Positions 1 through 8,335 of a stretch of DNA of 64,000 nt are shown in pieces (within the stretch, counting starts at the first letter, position 1; each line of letters starts with the position of its first letter). Origin of the DNA: Clostridium_AM tanneri (GTDB lineage Bacteria; Bacillota; Clostridia; Clostridiales; Clostridiaceae). Location of the stretch: NCBI RefSeq assembly GCF_033659955.1, contig NZ_JARUJP010000010.1, positions 77,618 to 141,617 of the forward strand, in the 5' to 3' direction. The notes under the pieces were generated by a model, which saw only the letters and a list, made by a program, of their open reading frames with translations, ran no database searches and had not been told where the DNA came from. Both the position numbers and the translations under genes were made by a program.

Positions 1-638
1 ATTCTGCTACAGAGAGAACCTTTATGAGTTATAAGGGCTGTGAAGAGATGTTTTCCTATAGCCTCATAAAGCCTAATTTGGTAAAAGAAACTGCCTTTGT
101 CTATTTAACAGGGTATTATCTATTAAGTAGCTATGCAGCAAAAATATTAAGGTTTATAAAAGAGGTTAAAGAAAGAGGAGCTTCTGTTATGTTTGATCCA
201 GGTCCTTTAGTAGGTGAAATAGAGTCAGAAATATTATATTCAATTTTAGAGTTATGTGATGTTTTAATACCTAATGCTAATGAACTAGAGAAAATCAAAA
301 TAAAGTTAAATGCAGAGGAAGAGGTTGATAAATGGATAGAAAAATATAAGATAGAATACTTAATAATTAAAAATGGAGGAGAGGGAATCACTGCTTATAA
401 AGGCAACAAAAAATACAAAGGGGCAGCTTATAATGTAAAATCAATGGATACTACAGGAGCAGGAGATAGCTTTGCAGCAGGATGTATTTATGGTTTTTTA
501 AATAACCTTGAATTTGAAGAAGTGCTTAGCATAGGTAGTGCCTGCGGTGCTTTAAATACCACTTTTATGGGACCAAATGGAAAGTATAGCTTGGAAGATG
601 TAGAAAGACTTATGAAAGGAGAGACTAATCATGCTTAA
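1..638 (+). CDS. PfkB-family sugar/nucleoside kinase, 5' end outside window
   Basis: This is the C-terminal two thirds of a PfkB (ribokinase-fold) kinase, which transfers phosphate from ATP to a sugar or nucleoside hydroxyl. The frame is open back to base 3 (reading SATERTF before the first internal Met at base 24), so the true start lies upstream of the window. The PfkB signature 2, DTTGAGDSFAAG, is at about bases 447-482 and contains the catalytic Asp of GAGD. The stop overlaps the start of the next gene by 8 bases, so the two are translationally coupled. The pairing with an ADP-ribosylglycohydrolase resembles Escherichia coli yegV-yegU. The substrate is unknown; ribose or a ribonucleoside is an inference from the neighbours. 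Confidence 0.9.
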   Translation, partial: SATERTFMSYKGCEEMFSYSLIKPNLVKETAFVYLTGYYLLSSYAAKILRFIKEVKERGASVMFDPGPLVGEIESEILYSILELCDVLIPNANELEKIKIKLNAEEEVDKWIEKYKIEYLIIKNGGEGITAYKGNKKYKGAAYNVKSMDTTGAGDSFAAGCIYGFLNNLEFEEVLSIGSACGALNTTFMGPNGKYSLEDVERLMKGETNHA

Positions 639-1641
639 TAGGGCTTATGGAGCTTTAATAGGTTCAGCTATAGGTGATGCTATGGGAATGCCTGCATCAT
701 TTATGACACCGAATCAAATAGAAAAATCCTATGGAAGGATTTTAGGCTTTAACAAACCATCATCAGAGCAGAGGGCTCATGGTTCCTTAGAGAAAGGAGA
801 AATAACCGATGATACTGAAGAAAGTATTATTATTGCGTCAGTTTTAATAGAGAAAGCTGGCTTTCATGTAGAGCTTTTTGTAGATAAAATGAGACAATGG
901 GCAATTAAAAATAAGATGTTGGAAACAACGGTTATTGGGCCAAGCACAAGAAGATTTCTAACTTCTATTATCAATGGAGAAGATTATATTAAGGCAGGGA
1001 GATTGGGAGATACTAACGGTGGTGCTATGAGAGTAGCACCAATAGGAATCTTCCATCATGGAGATGTAAAAAATGCTGTAGAGGATGCCTTTCAATCAGC
1101 CATTGTATCTCACGGCAGCAAGCCAGGAGCAGCTTCCACCTGTGCTGTAGCAGCTGCTGTAGCCTGTGCAGTAGAAGGAAAGGAGCCAATTTCTGAGGTG
1201 ATGAAAGCAGCAATTTATGGAGCACATTATGGAGAAGAAAAGGGGTATGATATACCGTCGCCTTCCGTTGAAGAAAGAATAAAACTGGCTATAAAGGTTG
1301 TAGACAGCAATAAGGATAAAAGCTTAGATGAAGTCTGTAAAATGCTGTACCGATTAATTGGAGCAGGTATGAAGAGCTATGAGTCTATTCCTTTAAGTTT
1401 AGGTGTTTTTTATGCTGGCGGTGGAATTTATGAGGAATGTTTACCTGCAGTAATTAATATCGGCGATGATGCTGATACTAATGGTGCTATTGTTGGTGCC
1501 CTCTGTGGTGCTTTCGGCGGTGCATCAAGTATTAGAGATCAGTGGAAATCACATGTAGAAAAGACCAATCATATAGATTTTTACAAGATGGCTGAGAATA
1601 TTCTTTCTGCTAGAGATAAAAGAAAGAGTAACTTTAAATAA
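631..1641 (+). CDS. ADP-ribosylglycohydrolase (DraG/ARH) family protein
   Basis: A 336-residue member of the ADP-ribosylglycohydrolase family, dinuclear-Mg enzymes that cleave an N-glycosidic bond to ADP-ribose or a related riboside. The metal ligands look intact: GDAMGMP near the N-terminus, TDDTEES at about residues 54-60 and GDADTNGA near residue 280. Length is normal for the family. The start is ATG with AAAGGAG upstream, inside the end of the kinase gene. It lies between a PfkB kinase and a cysteine hydrolase, so a salvage role (glycoside cleavage, then ribose phosphorylation) is more likely than removal of ADP-ribose from dinitrogenase reductase; no nif structural genes or DraT were seen. 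The substrate is not shown by the sequence. Confidence 0.9.
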   Translation: MLNRAYGALIGSAIGDAMGMPASFMTPNQIEKSYGRILGFNKPSSEQRAHGSLEKGEITDDTEESIIIASVLIEKAGFHVELFVDKMRQWAIKNKMLETTVIGPSTRRFLTSIINGEDYIKAGRLGDTNGGAMRVAPIGIFHHGDVKNAVEDAFQSAIVSHGSKPGAASTCAVAAAVACAVEGKEPISEVMKAAIYGAHYGEEKGYDIPSPSVEERIKLAIKVVDSNKDKSLDEVCKMLYRLIGAGMKSYESIPLSLGVFYAGGGIYEECLPAVINIGDDADTNGAIVGALCGAFGGASSIRDQWKSHVEKTNHIDFYKMAENILSARDKRKSNFK

Positions 1642-1668
1642 AAAAATTATTAATTGAGGGTGATAAGC

Positions 1669-2343
1669 ATGGAAAGTGTGAGAAATAGATATTTATTTTT
1701 AGAAGAATTAAAATCTGCCTTTGAGAAAATGCTAGATGAATTAAACAGTAAACCATCATTGCATATAAAAGACTTAAATCCTAAAAATACTGTGCTAATA
1801 ATAATAGATATGGTAAATGGTTTTTGTAAAGAAGGCAGTTTGTACAGCTCGAGAATTAAGTCTTTAATAGAAAATACTGTGGAAACAATGAAATTATGCA
1901 GAGAAAATAACATACCAGTTATAGCCTTTGCAGATAGTCACACAGATAAATCCCCTGAGCTTAAGGCATATCCGCCTCACTGTATTAAGGGAAGCTTAGA
2001 GAGTGAGATTATCGATGAAATAAAGGAAGTTGGTGGCTATACCCTTATAGAAAAAAATTCTACCAATGGTTTTCTTGAAGACAAATTCCAACAGTGGCTA
2101 AAGGAGAATTCCCAAATAACCAATATGATCGTAATAGGTGATTGCACTGATATATGTATTGAACAATTTTCAAATTGTGCAAAGGCTTATTATAATATAA
2201 AGGATATAGAGTCAAGGATAATAGTTCCTATGGATACGGTGGAGACCTATGATCTTGGAACACATAAAGCAGACCTTTTAAATATTGTAGCATCATTTAT
2301 TATGGCGGGAAATGGTGTTGAATTGATTAAAACTATAGAATAA
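1669..2343 (+). CDS. isochorismatase-fold cysteine hydrolase (nicotinamidase-like)
   Basis: A 224-residue member of the isochorismatase/nicotinamidase superfamily. The catalytic Asp is in LIIIDMVNGF and the catalytic Cys in GDCTDICIEQ; a central Lys is present in PHCIKGS. Members hydrolyse nicotinamide, isochorismate or other amides through a Cys-thioester. The frame extends to a TTG at 1654, but the ATG at 1669 with GAGGGTG at 1656-1662 is the better start. It begins 27 bases after the glycohydrolase and is probably co-transcribed. Nicotinamide deamination would fit the neighbourhood (glycohydrolase, sugar kinase, Nudix ADP-ribose hydrolase), but the exact substrate is inferred. Confidence 0.85.
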   Translation: MESVRNRYLFLEELKSAFEKMLDELNSKPSLHIKDLNPKNTVLIIIDMVNGFCKEGSLYSSRIKSLIENTVETMKLCRENNIPVIAFADSHTDKSPELKAYPPHCIKGSLESEIIDEIKEVGGYTLIEKNSTNGFLEDKFQQWLKENSQITNMIVIGDCTDICIEQFSNCAKAYYNIKDIESRIIVPMDTVETYDLGTHKADLLNIVASFIMAGNGVELIKTIE

Positions 2344-2387
2344 GGGATGGACAGCTTCAGATCTTAAAAAAATACTATTATGTAATG

Positions 2388-2422
2388 AAAAAACGTACTG
2401 AAAAAATTTAGTACGTTTTTTT
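2388..2422. terminator. bidirectional intrinsic terminator
   Basis: AAAAAACGTACT pairs with AGTACGTTTTTT, giving an A/T-flanked hairpin between two convergent genes. It can end transcripts from either side. Confidence 0.8.
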
Positions 2423-2436
2423 AAAATCCAAGTTTA

Positions 2437-3027
2437 CTAACAGTTAATAAAACTTAGAAGTGCCATATATGCTTTTATATCCATTTTAACATCTTTTTTT
2501 AGCAATTCCTCTGCTTCATTGCGAGAAATTAGCATAGCTTCGATGTCTTCATTCTCTTCAAGATATTTGCCTGTTATTTCGCCTGTACAGCTGCAGTATA
2601 CTAAAGCCAAAGATTCATCAGTCATTCCAGGTGAAACATAAGCTATATTTCTTGTCTTTTCTTCATCAATTTCTAAGAGAGAGAGTCCAGTTTCTTCTTT
2701 TAATTCTCTAGCTACAGCGGATTCAATGCTCTCATTACTATCTATAAGACCTGCAGGAAGTTCATAGATAAAGTCATTTAAAGGAACTCTGAATTGTTTT
2801 ATTAATACTAGTTTTTCACTTTCCTTGTGAATAGCATTCATAACAACTGCATCCACTTTTTCTTTCCTGTCTTGGAAGTACTGCTCCTTTAAAATTTCAA
2901 GGCTTTTTCTTGAAGCAATTGTCCAGTGTTTTGTAGCTCCTTTTTTGTTTTTGTATTCAGCATTAAAAAGACTTAAAAATTTAGTTTCTGCTAAAGTAGT
3001 CAGCTTAGTTATTCTTTTATCTTTCAT
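2437..3027 (-). CDS. Nudix hydrolase, probable ADP-ribose pyrophosphatase
   Basis: A 196-residue Nudix protein of the ADP-ribose pyrophosphatase type, which cleaves ADP-ribose to AMP and ribose 5-phosphate. The Nudix box is complete: a Gly in AGLIDSNESIE, then RELKEETG with all metal-binding Glu residues. The upstream PAG of ELPAGLID is typical of the ADPRase subgroup. The frame runs three codons further up to a GTG at 3036, but AGGGG at about 3036-3040 is best spaced for the ATG at 3027. The gene converges on the kinase-glycohydrolase-hydrolase unit, so all four may handle the same ADP-ribose/NAD breakdown products. That link is inference. Confidence 0.88.
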   Translation of the reverse strand: MKDKRITKLTTLAETKFLSLFNAEYKNKKGATKHWTIASRKSLEILKEQYFQDRKEKVDAVVMNAIHKESEKLVLIKQFRVPLNDFIYELPAGLIDSNESIESAVARELKEETGLSLLEIDEEKTRNIAYVSPGMTDESLALVYCSCTGEITGKYLEENEDIEAMLISRNEAEELLKKDVKMDIKAYMALLSFINC

Positions 3028-3088
3028 TAACATCACCCCTTATAGTTAATTTGTAAAAAGTTTCAGTTAAAATTTTCCTAATAAATAA

Positions 3089-3118
3089 ATTATACATATT
3101 ACCAGCAGCTAATGGCAA
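3089..3118 (-). promoter_or_regulatory. candidate sigma-A promoter of the Nudix gene
   Basis: On the minus strand TTGCCA (3113-3118) and TATAAT (3089-3094) are 18 bases apart, about 60 bases upstream of the Nudix start. Between here and 3317 the only other clear feature is a TATAAT at 3214-3219 that could serve the helicase gene. Confidence 0.5.
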
Positions 3119-3317
3119 ATCTATTTTTCATAAAAATGATAAGCACAAGTAGATATCTTTTAATGGTCAAATACTTTAGTACTATAATATGGTTCACTTG
3201 GGCATAATTATTTTATAATGCATACAAGGAATTAGCATTAGCTAAGTACTTTTAATAAACATAGTATGGATCATTTATAGCAAAAAACTGTACTATTTTT
3301 GGTTGAGGTGAAGATTT

Positions 3318-6300
3318 ATGAAGGAAATTCTCCAGAAATATAAGGAGAGACTTATTAATTTAAGCGGAAGAAACAGAAGTCTAGTAAGTATGACACTTCC
3401 TAAAAAGAGAGCCTTTGATATAGTTAAGCTTGAAGATATAAGAAAAGGAATAACTGAGGAACTTATTCAGTGGATGTTAAACAGAGAAAGTAAAAGCTTT
3501 CTATTACTAGAGGATTCCTATGCCTATGTAAATGACAAAAAAGAAATTTTAAGAAAAGAACTTCCTAAAGATAAAAAGCTGGAAATAGAAAAACTTAAAG
3601 AAGAAAAGCTAGATATGAAAGTACTAGAAGATAAACTTTTAGTAATTGAAGAGACCTTTAATGAAAAGTTAGACTGGGAACTGGCAAAGATAAATGAAAA
3701 TGGGGAAAGGATAATTGATTTTTCTGCCAGTTTAAAAGCACTACATAAGGAAATAGGTGATATATATAAGGAAACAGGCAGATATGAACTGTATATTGGC
3801 TATCCCTTTGTTGAGGGTAACCTTAAAGACGAAACTTTTGTAAGAGCACCTTTAGTACTATTTCCTGTTACCTTTTCGAGAAATGGAGATCAGTGGTATT
3901 GCAACAATATAGTAGATAGGCCTGTTCTCATTAATAAGGTTTTTTTAATGGCCTGTTCCAAACATAATGAAATTAAGTTACCAGCTATAGAAACAGAGTT
4001 TGAGGATATAGAAGGGGATTTTATATCAAAGATTATAGAGGACTTAAAAGACAACAGTATTATAGTAAACTATGAAGAAACTGAGCCTTTGAAGTTTAAT
4101 GATTATAAAAAGAATACTATTCCAAAATACAATTTAGGTGAAATTAAGATTAAAAATTATATAGTAGTGGGACAATTTCCAATGGCAAACTCTATATATA
4201 AGGATTATATGGAATTGGAAACTATGGAAACTGACAATGAACTTTTAAGTCAGCTTCTTAAAAGTAATTCTCTAGGTACAGTTGTTGAAGAGGAAAAAGA
4301 GGAACATGGTAAACTTTCCTTTAGTGAAAAGGACCTATATTTAATATCTCCTTTAGATTATAGTCAGGAAAAAGCAGTTAAGAAGGTTAATGACTCAAAA
4401 CAGCTGGTCATATATGGACCACCAGGTACAGGCAAATCACAAACTATTGTCAATATTATAGGAGATGCTCTGGCAAAGGACAAAACTGTTCTAATGGTAT
4501 CTGAAAAAAGAGCAGCTCTTGATGTAATATATAACAGATTGGAAGAACTAAATAAGAAGTCTGTGCTTATCCATGATATAAATGGGGATAAAAAAAGATT
4601 CTATTCTTTTATTGCAGAAGCATTAGAGGAAAGTGAAGCTGTCACAGATAAAGGCAAAGAGGAAATAGCAAGGTTAGCTAAGTCTATAGATGACAGAATT
4701 CAGCTTCTAGAACTTGTAGGTGAAGTGCTTCATAAGGAAAGGAGTTATGGCATTTCACTGCAGGAAATGTATTCTAAAACAAAGGGGATAATAGGAAAAG
4801 AAGATGAAAGATATGAAGACTTTAATAGATTCAAAAAAAATAATGATTTTAAGGAAGAAAAGTATTACGAACTAAGAAACGATATAGAAAGAATTAAAGA
4901 TAAAGAGGTGGAAGCCTTTCAGAAGTATAGTGAACTTCTCAGTAAAAATTCTTTTATAGAAGATGTTAATCCTACAATGAACTTTATGGACATAGATGAG
5001 TTATCTGAAAAGATAGAAGCTATGGTACTACCTATAAAAAACATTATAAAGATTAGCTTAGAGGAAGATAAAATCTATGAAGGATTAATGAGTTTATTTA
5101 AGAAGCATTCTTATGAACTAGATAAGGAAGAAGCGGAAAAGTTAGCAGTAGTACTTAATGAAAAATATAATAATTCTCTTCTTAATAAGATAAATGATGG
5201 AAGATGGTGGAGCATTGGCTACTGGTTAAGCTATTCTGAAAATAAAAGATTGGAAGAAGAAAATAGAAAACAATTTTACGTAAAAGAGAGAGAATTTATA
5301 GATAAGGTAGTAAAAATATATCTACCAATACAGAAAGCTTTTCAGGACATATTAGTTGTAAAAAAAGCTCTCAATGATAAAGCTTATAATATGATTATTG
5401 AAAAATTCTTAAAGGGTGAGGATTTAACTGGATACTTTCTAGATATTATAGATGCACTAAATACAATAGAGAAGTACAGAGATGATCTAATAACTGTGAA
5501 AAATCTTGAGAAGTTAGAACGTAAGATATTAAATTATGCTTATAATAGCAATATAACGGTGATGAGGAAAAGAATAAATTCTCTTTTGGAATTTACTGCA
5601 CTCTATAATATTTTAGAAATAGAAAAGGAAGAAAAGGTTCAAAAGGTTCTTGAACAAATAAATTCTTTTAACAGTATAGTTGAAGACGTAGAAAATAGTA
5701 TGGCTATGAAGCAAAAATTAAGTCGACAATATATTTTAGATAAATGGGCAGAAAAAATACCGAAGTTAGCAGAGGAAAATAACTTTAGAGAGTTTAAAAG
5801 GCAAGCAAATAAAAAAAGATCTCTTCTGCCTATAAGAAAATATTTTGAAGAATACAGTGACTTGATATTAAAGATATTTCCTTGTTTCCTTTTAAGCCCT
5901 GAAACTGTGTCAGAGGTTTTTCCTCTTAAGGAAAAGATTTTTGATATAGTGATTTTTGATGAAGCATCACAAATCTTTGTAGAAAATGCTATTCCAACTA
6001 TATTCAGAGGAAAACAAGTTGTAGTAGCAGGGGATGATAAGCAGCTTAAACCATCTTCAACTTTTAATTCCAGATTTAATGGCTGTGATGAAGAAGAGGA
6101 TATGGATAACATAGCAGCTCTTGAAGAGGAAAGTTTACTGGACCTTGCCAAGGTAAATTATAATAGCGTTCACCTAAGCTATCATTATCGTTCAGAGTAT
6201 GATGAACTAATCAATTTCTCAAACTATGCCTTCTATGGAGGAAGACTTCAAGTATCGCCAAACTTAAAAAGTGAAAGTGAATATGGAGCTCCTATAGAAA

Positions 6301-7232
6301 GAATAATGGTGGAAGGCAGATGGATAGATAGGTGTAATGAAAGGGAAGCGGAGGAAATAGTAAATATTGTAGAAAGGCTATTTAAAGAGAGAAAAAATAA
6401 AGAAACCATAGGAATAATAACCTTTAACATAAATCAAAAATCCCTTATTGAAGATATGCTGGAAAAGAGAGGCCAGAAAGATGAGGAGTTTAAGAAGGCA
6501 TATGTTAAAGAGATAGAGAGGGAAGAAAATAGTGAAGATTTAAGTCTTTTTGTGAAGAACATTGAAAATGTGCAGGGAGATGAAAGAGATATCATAATAT
6601 TTTCCACAGCCTATGCTAAAAATGAAAATGGAAGAGTATCTGTGAACTTTGGTTCTCTTTCACAGGATGGTGGAGAAAACAGGTTAAATGTTGCAATAAG
6701 CAGAGCTAAAAAGAAGATATATGTTGTAACCTCAATAGAGCCAGAGGAATTAAGTGTTGATTCTTCAAAAAATAATGGTCCTAGGCTCTTTAAAAGGTAT
6801 CTCCAGTACGTTAGAGAGGTATCAAAGGGAAATAAAGAAGGAGCACAATTAATCCTAAATAGTCTTCTAGACAGTGACGTTAATAGGAATAGAGAAAGAA
6901 GACATGACAGCGATTTTGAAGCAGAGGTATATGAAGCCCTGGTTAAAAGAGGATATAAGGTTGATACCCAAGTAGGAGTATCCGGGTATAAAATTGATTT
7001 AGCAATATATGATACAAGGACTTCAAGCTATATCTTAGGCATAGAGTGTGACGGAGCAACCTATCATAGTTCAAAGTCAGCTAGGGAAAGAGATATTCAT
7101 AGACAGAGATATTTAGAATCTAGAGGGTGGAGAATCATAAGAATATGGAGCAAGGACTGGTGGAGAAATCCTAATAAGGAAGTTGATAGAATAGTTAATC
7201 AGCTTACAGAAGGAGACAATAAAGGGGTTTAA
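3318..7232 (+). CDS. DUF4011-type superfamily-1 helicase with C-terminal Vsr-like nuclease domain
   Basis: A 1304-residue multidomain protein. The N-terminus (YKERLINLSGRNRSL) matches the DUF4011 pattern. Walker A GPPGTGKS is at about residue 367 and Walker B DEAS at about 881. Further SF1 motifs follow: GDDKQLKP, SYHYRS, VQGDERDII near 1085 and LNVAISRAK near 1123. A long, partly coiled insert (about 470-830) separates the two RecA halves. Residues 1195-1295 form a Vsr/DUF559-like nuclease fold (GYKIDLAIYD, LGIECDGATYH, RGWRIIRIWS). The same DUF4011-helicase-Vsr order was reported as a single-gene anti-phage system (Hhe) in large defence-gene surveys; I cite that from memory. No other defence gene adjoins it, and its base composition does not differ obviously from its neighbours. 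A repair or surveillance role is the alternative. Confidence 0.85.
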   Translation: MKEILQKYKERLINLSGRNRSLVSMTLPKKRAFDIVKLEDIRKGITEELIQWMLNRESKSFLLLEDSYAYVNDKKEILRKELPKDKKLEIEKLKEEKLDMKVLEDKLLVIEETFNEKLDWELAKINENGERIIDFSASLKALHKEIGDIYKETGRYELYIGYPFVEGNLKDETFVRAPLVLFPVTFSRNGDQWYCNNIVDRPVLINKVFLMACSKHNEIKLPAIETEFEDIEGDFISKIIEDLKDNSIIVNYEETEPLKFNDYKKNTIPKYNLGEIKIKNYIVVGQFPMANSIYKDYMELETMETDNELLSQLLKSNSLGTVVEEEKEEHGKLSFSEKDLYLISPLDYSQEKAVKKVNDSKQLVIYGPPGTGKSQTIVNIIGDALAKDKTVLMVSEKRAALDVIYNRLEELNKKSVLIHDINGDKKRFYSFIAEALEESEAVTDKGKEEIARLAKSIDDRIQLLELVGEVLHKERSYGISLQEMYSKTKGIIGKEDERYEDFNRFKKNNDFKEEKYYELRNDIERIKDKEVEAFQKYSELLSKNSFIEDVNPTMNFMDIDELSEKIEAMVLPIKNIIKISLEEDKIYEGLMSLFKKHSYELDKEEAEKLAVVLNEKYNNSLLNKINDGRWWSIGYWLSYSENKRLEEENRKQFYVKEREFIDKVVKIYLPIQKAFQDILVVKKALNDKAYNMIIEKFLKGEDLTGYFLDIIDALNTIEKYRDDLITVKNLEKLERKILNYAYNSNITVMRKRINSLLEFTALYNILEIEKEEKVQKVLEQINSFNSIVEDVENSMAMKQKLSRQYILDKWAEKIPKLAEENNFREFKRQANKKRSLLPIRKYFEEYSDLILKIFPCFLLSPETVSEVFPLKEKIFDIVIFDEASQIFVENAIPTIFRGKQVVVAGDDKQLKPSSTFNSRFNGCDEEEDMDNIAALEEESLLDLAKVNYNSVHLSYHYRSEYDELINFSNYAFYGGRLQVSPNLKSESEYGAPIERIMVEGRWIDRCNEREAEEIVNIVERLFKERKNKETIGIITFNINQKSLIEDMLEKRGQKDEEFKKAYVKEIEREENSEDLSLFVKNIENVQGDERDIIIFSTAYAKNENGRVSVNFGSLSQDGGENRLNVAISRAKKKIYVVTSIEPEELSVDSSKNNGPRLFKRYLQYVREVSKGNKEGAQLILNSLLDSDVNRNRERRHDSDFEAEVYEALVKRGYKVDTQVGVSGYKIDLAIYDTRTSSYILGIECDGATYHSSKSARERDIHRQRYLESRGWRIIRIWSKDWWRNPNKEVDRIVNQLTEGDNKGV

Positions 7233-7269
7233 CAGGATAGAATTATATAAAGATTTAAGGAGGGATTTT

Positions 7270-7731
7270 ATGGCCAGAGATTACAAAAAGCCTGGTAGAG
7301 AAGAATTGTTAAAAAAGCTTGATGAGCTTCAGTATAAGGTTACACAAGAAAATGCAACGGAAAGACCCTTTAATAACACTTATGATAACCACTTTGAAAA
7401 GGGAATATATGTTGATATTGTTTCTGGTGAGCCTCTATTTGCTTCAACTCACAAGTTTAACTCTGGCTGCGGTTGGCCAGCTTTTTCAAAGCCTATAAGC
7501 AGAGAGTTTATAAAGGAGAAGGCGGATTTTAGTCATAGCATGCATAGAATTGAAGTTAGAAGTAAGCATGCAGATTCCCATCTTGGTCATGTTTTTACAG
7601 ATGGACCTGTGGAAGAAGGCGGCTTAAGATATTGCATCAACTCTGCTGCCTTAAGATTTATTCCTGTTAAAAAGATGAAGGAAGAAGGGTATGAAGAATA
7701 CATTCCATTAGTAGAGGACAATGATAAGTAA
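7270..7731 (+). CDS. msrB: peptide-methionine (R)-S-oxide reductase
   Basis: A 153-residue MsrB, which reduces methionine R-sulfoxide in proteins. Family motifs are SGCGWPAFSKPI, HADSHLGHVF and the catalytic RYCINSAALRF. The position that carries a zinc-binding CxxC in many MsrB proteins reads DIVSGEPLF here, so this is a zinc-free form like those found in MsrAB fusions. The AAGGAGG site before ATG is strong. It starts 37 bases after the helicase and may share its transcript, but ends at its own terminator. Confidence 0.95.
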   Translation: MARDYKKPGREELLKKLDELQYKVTQENATERPFNNTYDNHFEKGIYVDIVSGEPLFASTHKFNSGCGWPAFSKPISREFIKEKADFSHSMHRIEVRSKHADSHLGHVFTDGPVEEGGLRYCINSAALRFIPVKKMKEEGYEEYIPLVEDNDK

Positions 7732-7785
7732 GGATATAATTCTGTGAATCATGCAGTAGGTTAAATGCTAAAAATAATTATTAAG

Positions 7786-7823
7786 AAAGCCAATGCTTAT
7801 ATTTTGTTAAGCATTGGCTTTTT
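7786..7823 (+). terminator. intrinsic terminator, GCCAATGCTTA family copy 1
   Basis: AAAGCCAATGCTTA pairs perfectly with TAAGCATTGGCTTT and a T-run follows. It lies after msrB. The same hairpin recurs about ten times in the window. Confidence 0.85.
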
Positions 7824-7833
7824 ATTAGGCCTC

Positions 7834-7892
7834 TTGACATTAAGAAAAAAAGGGGTATAATTACCTAGGGTAACAGTTAACCAGGGTAACAA
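7834..7892 (+). promoter_or_regulatory. marR promoter with tandem GTTACC-type operators
   Basis: TTGACA (7834-7839) and TATAAT (7856-7861) are 16 bases apart. Directly after lie two imperfect inverted repeats, TTACC-TAG-GGTAA (7861-7873) and GTTAACC-A-GGGTAAC (about 7876-7890). They cover the -10/start region, as expected for an autorepressing MarR protein. Confidence 0.7.
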
Positions 7893-7910
7893 TTTTCAGG
7901 AGGTAGTGAA

Positions 7911-8333
7911 ATGCAAGGTTTTTTTCAACGATTCTTAACAATATATCGACCGCTTATAAGCAAATTAAATGAGCTATTAGGAGAATATGATCTTTCTTAC
8001 TCCCTATGGCAAGTTATTATTTACTTGAAAACCAATGGACCATCTTCTCTTGTGGATATTTCTAGCCATTATAATATAGAAAAGCCTAGTGTTACTAGGA
8101 GAGTCCATACCTTGGAGGAAAAACTTATAGTAAAGGAAATAGTAACTAAAAACCGACGGGAAAAAATAATTCAGCTAACGGAATTAGGAGAAGAGATTTA
8201 TCAATTATGTCGTGAAAAAATAACAAAGTTAGAGTATAGCGTAATGAAAGATATTCCCTTTGAGGAACAGGTAAATATCTTTGAAGTACTTCCTAAAATA
8301 CTAGAAAACATTACAAAAGAAAAGGAGAAATAA
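7911..8333 (+). CDS. MarR-family transcriptional regulator
   Basis: A 140-residue winged-helix regulator. The region from PSSLVDISSHYNIEKPSVTR (about 44-63) is the recognition helix-turn-helix and KNRREKIIQLTELG is the wing. MarR dimers usually repress a neighbouring transporter until a toxic ligand binds. The gene sits 2 bases before an MFS exporter, whose ribosome site lies inside its 3' end, so the two are coupled. GTTACC-type inverted repeats over the promoter are the probable binding sites. The ligand is unknown. Confidence 0.92.
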   Translation: MQGFFQRFLTIYRPLISKLNELLGEYDLSYSLWQVIIYLKTNGPSSLVDISSHYNIEKPSVTRRVHTLEEKLIVKEIVTKNRREKIIQLTELGEEIYQLCREKITKLEYSVMKDIPFEEQVNIFEVLPKILENITKEKEK

Positions 8334-8335
8334 AA

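Noticed and set aside
631..1641. DraG regulator of nitrogenase, linked to the NifX-like gene at 57 kb
   Set aside because: No DraT and no nif structural genes in the window; the operon context favours salvage.
5639..6151. 170-residue minus-strand frame inside the helicase
   Set aside because: Antisense shadow; low-complexity Ser-rich translation and no ribosome site.
3037..7232. A multi-gene defence island around the DUF4011 helicase
   Set aside because: Neighbours are a Nudix hydrolase and msrB; no methylase, toxin, integrase or other defence gene is visible.
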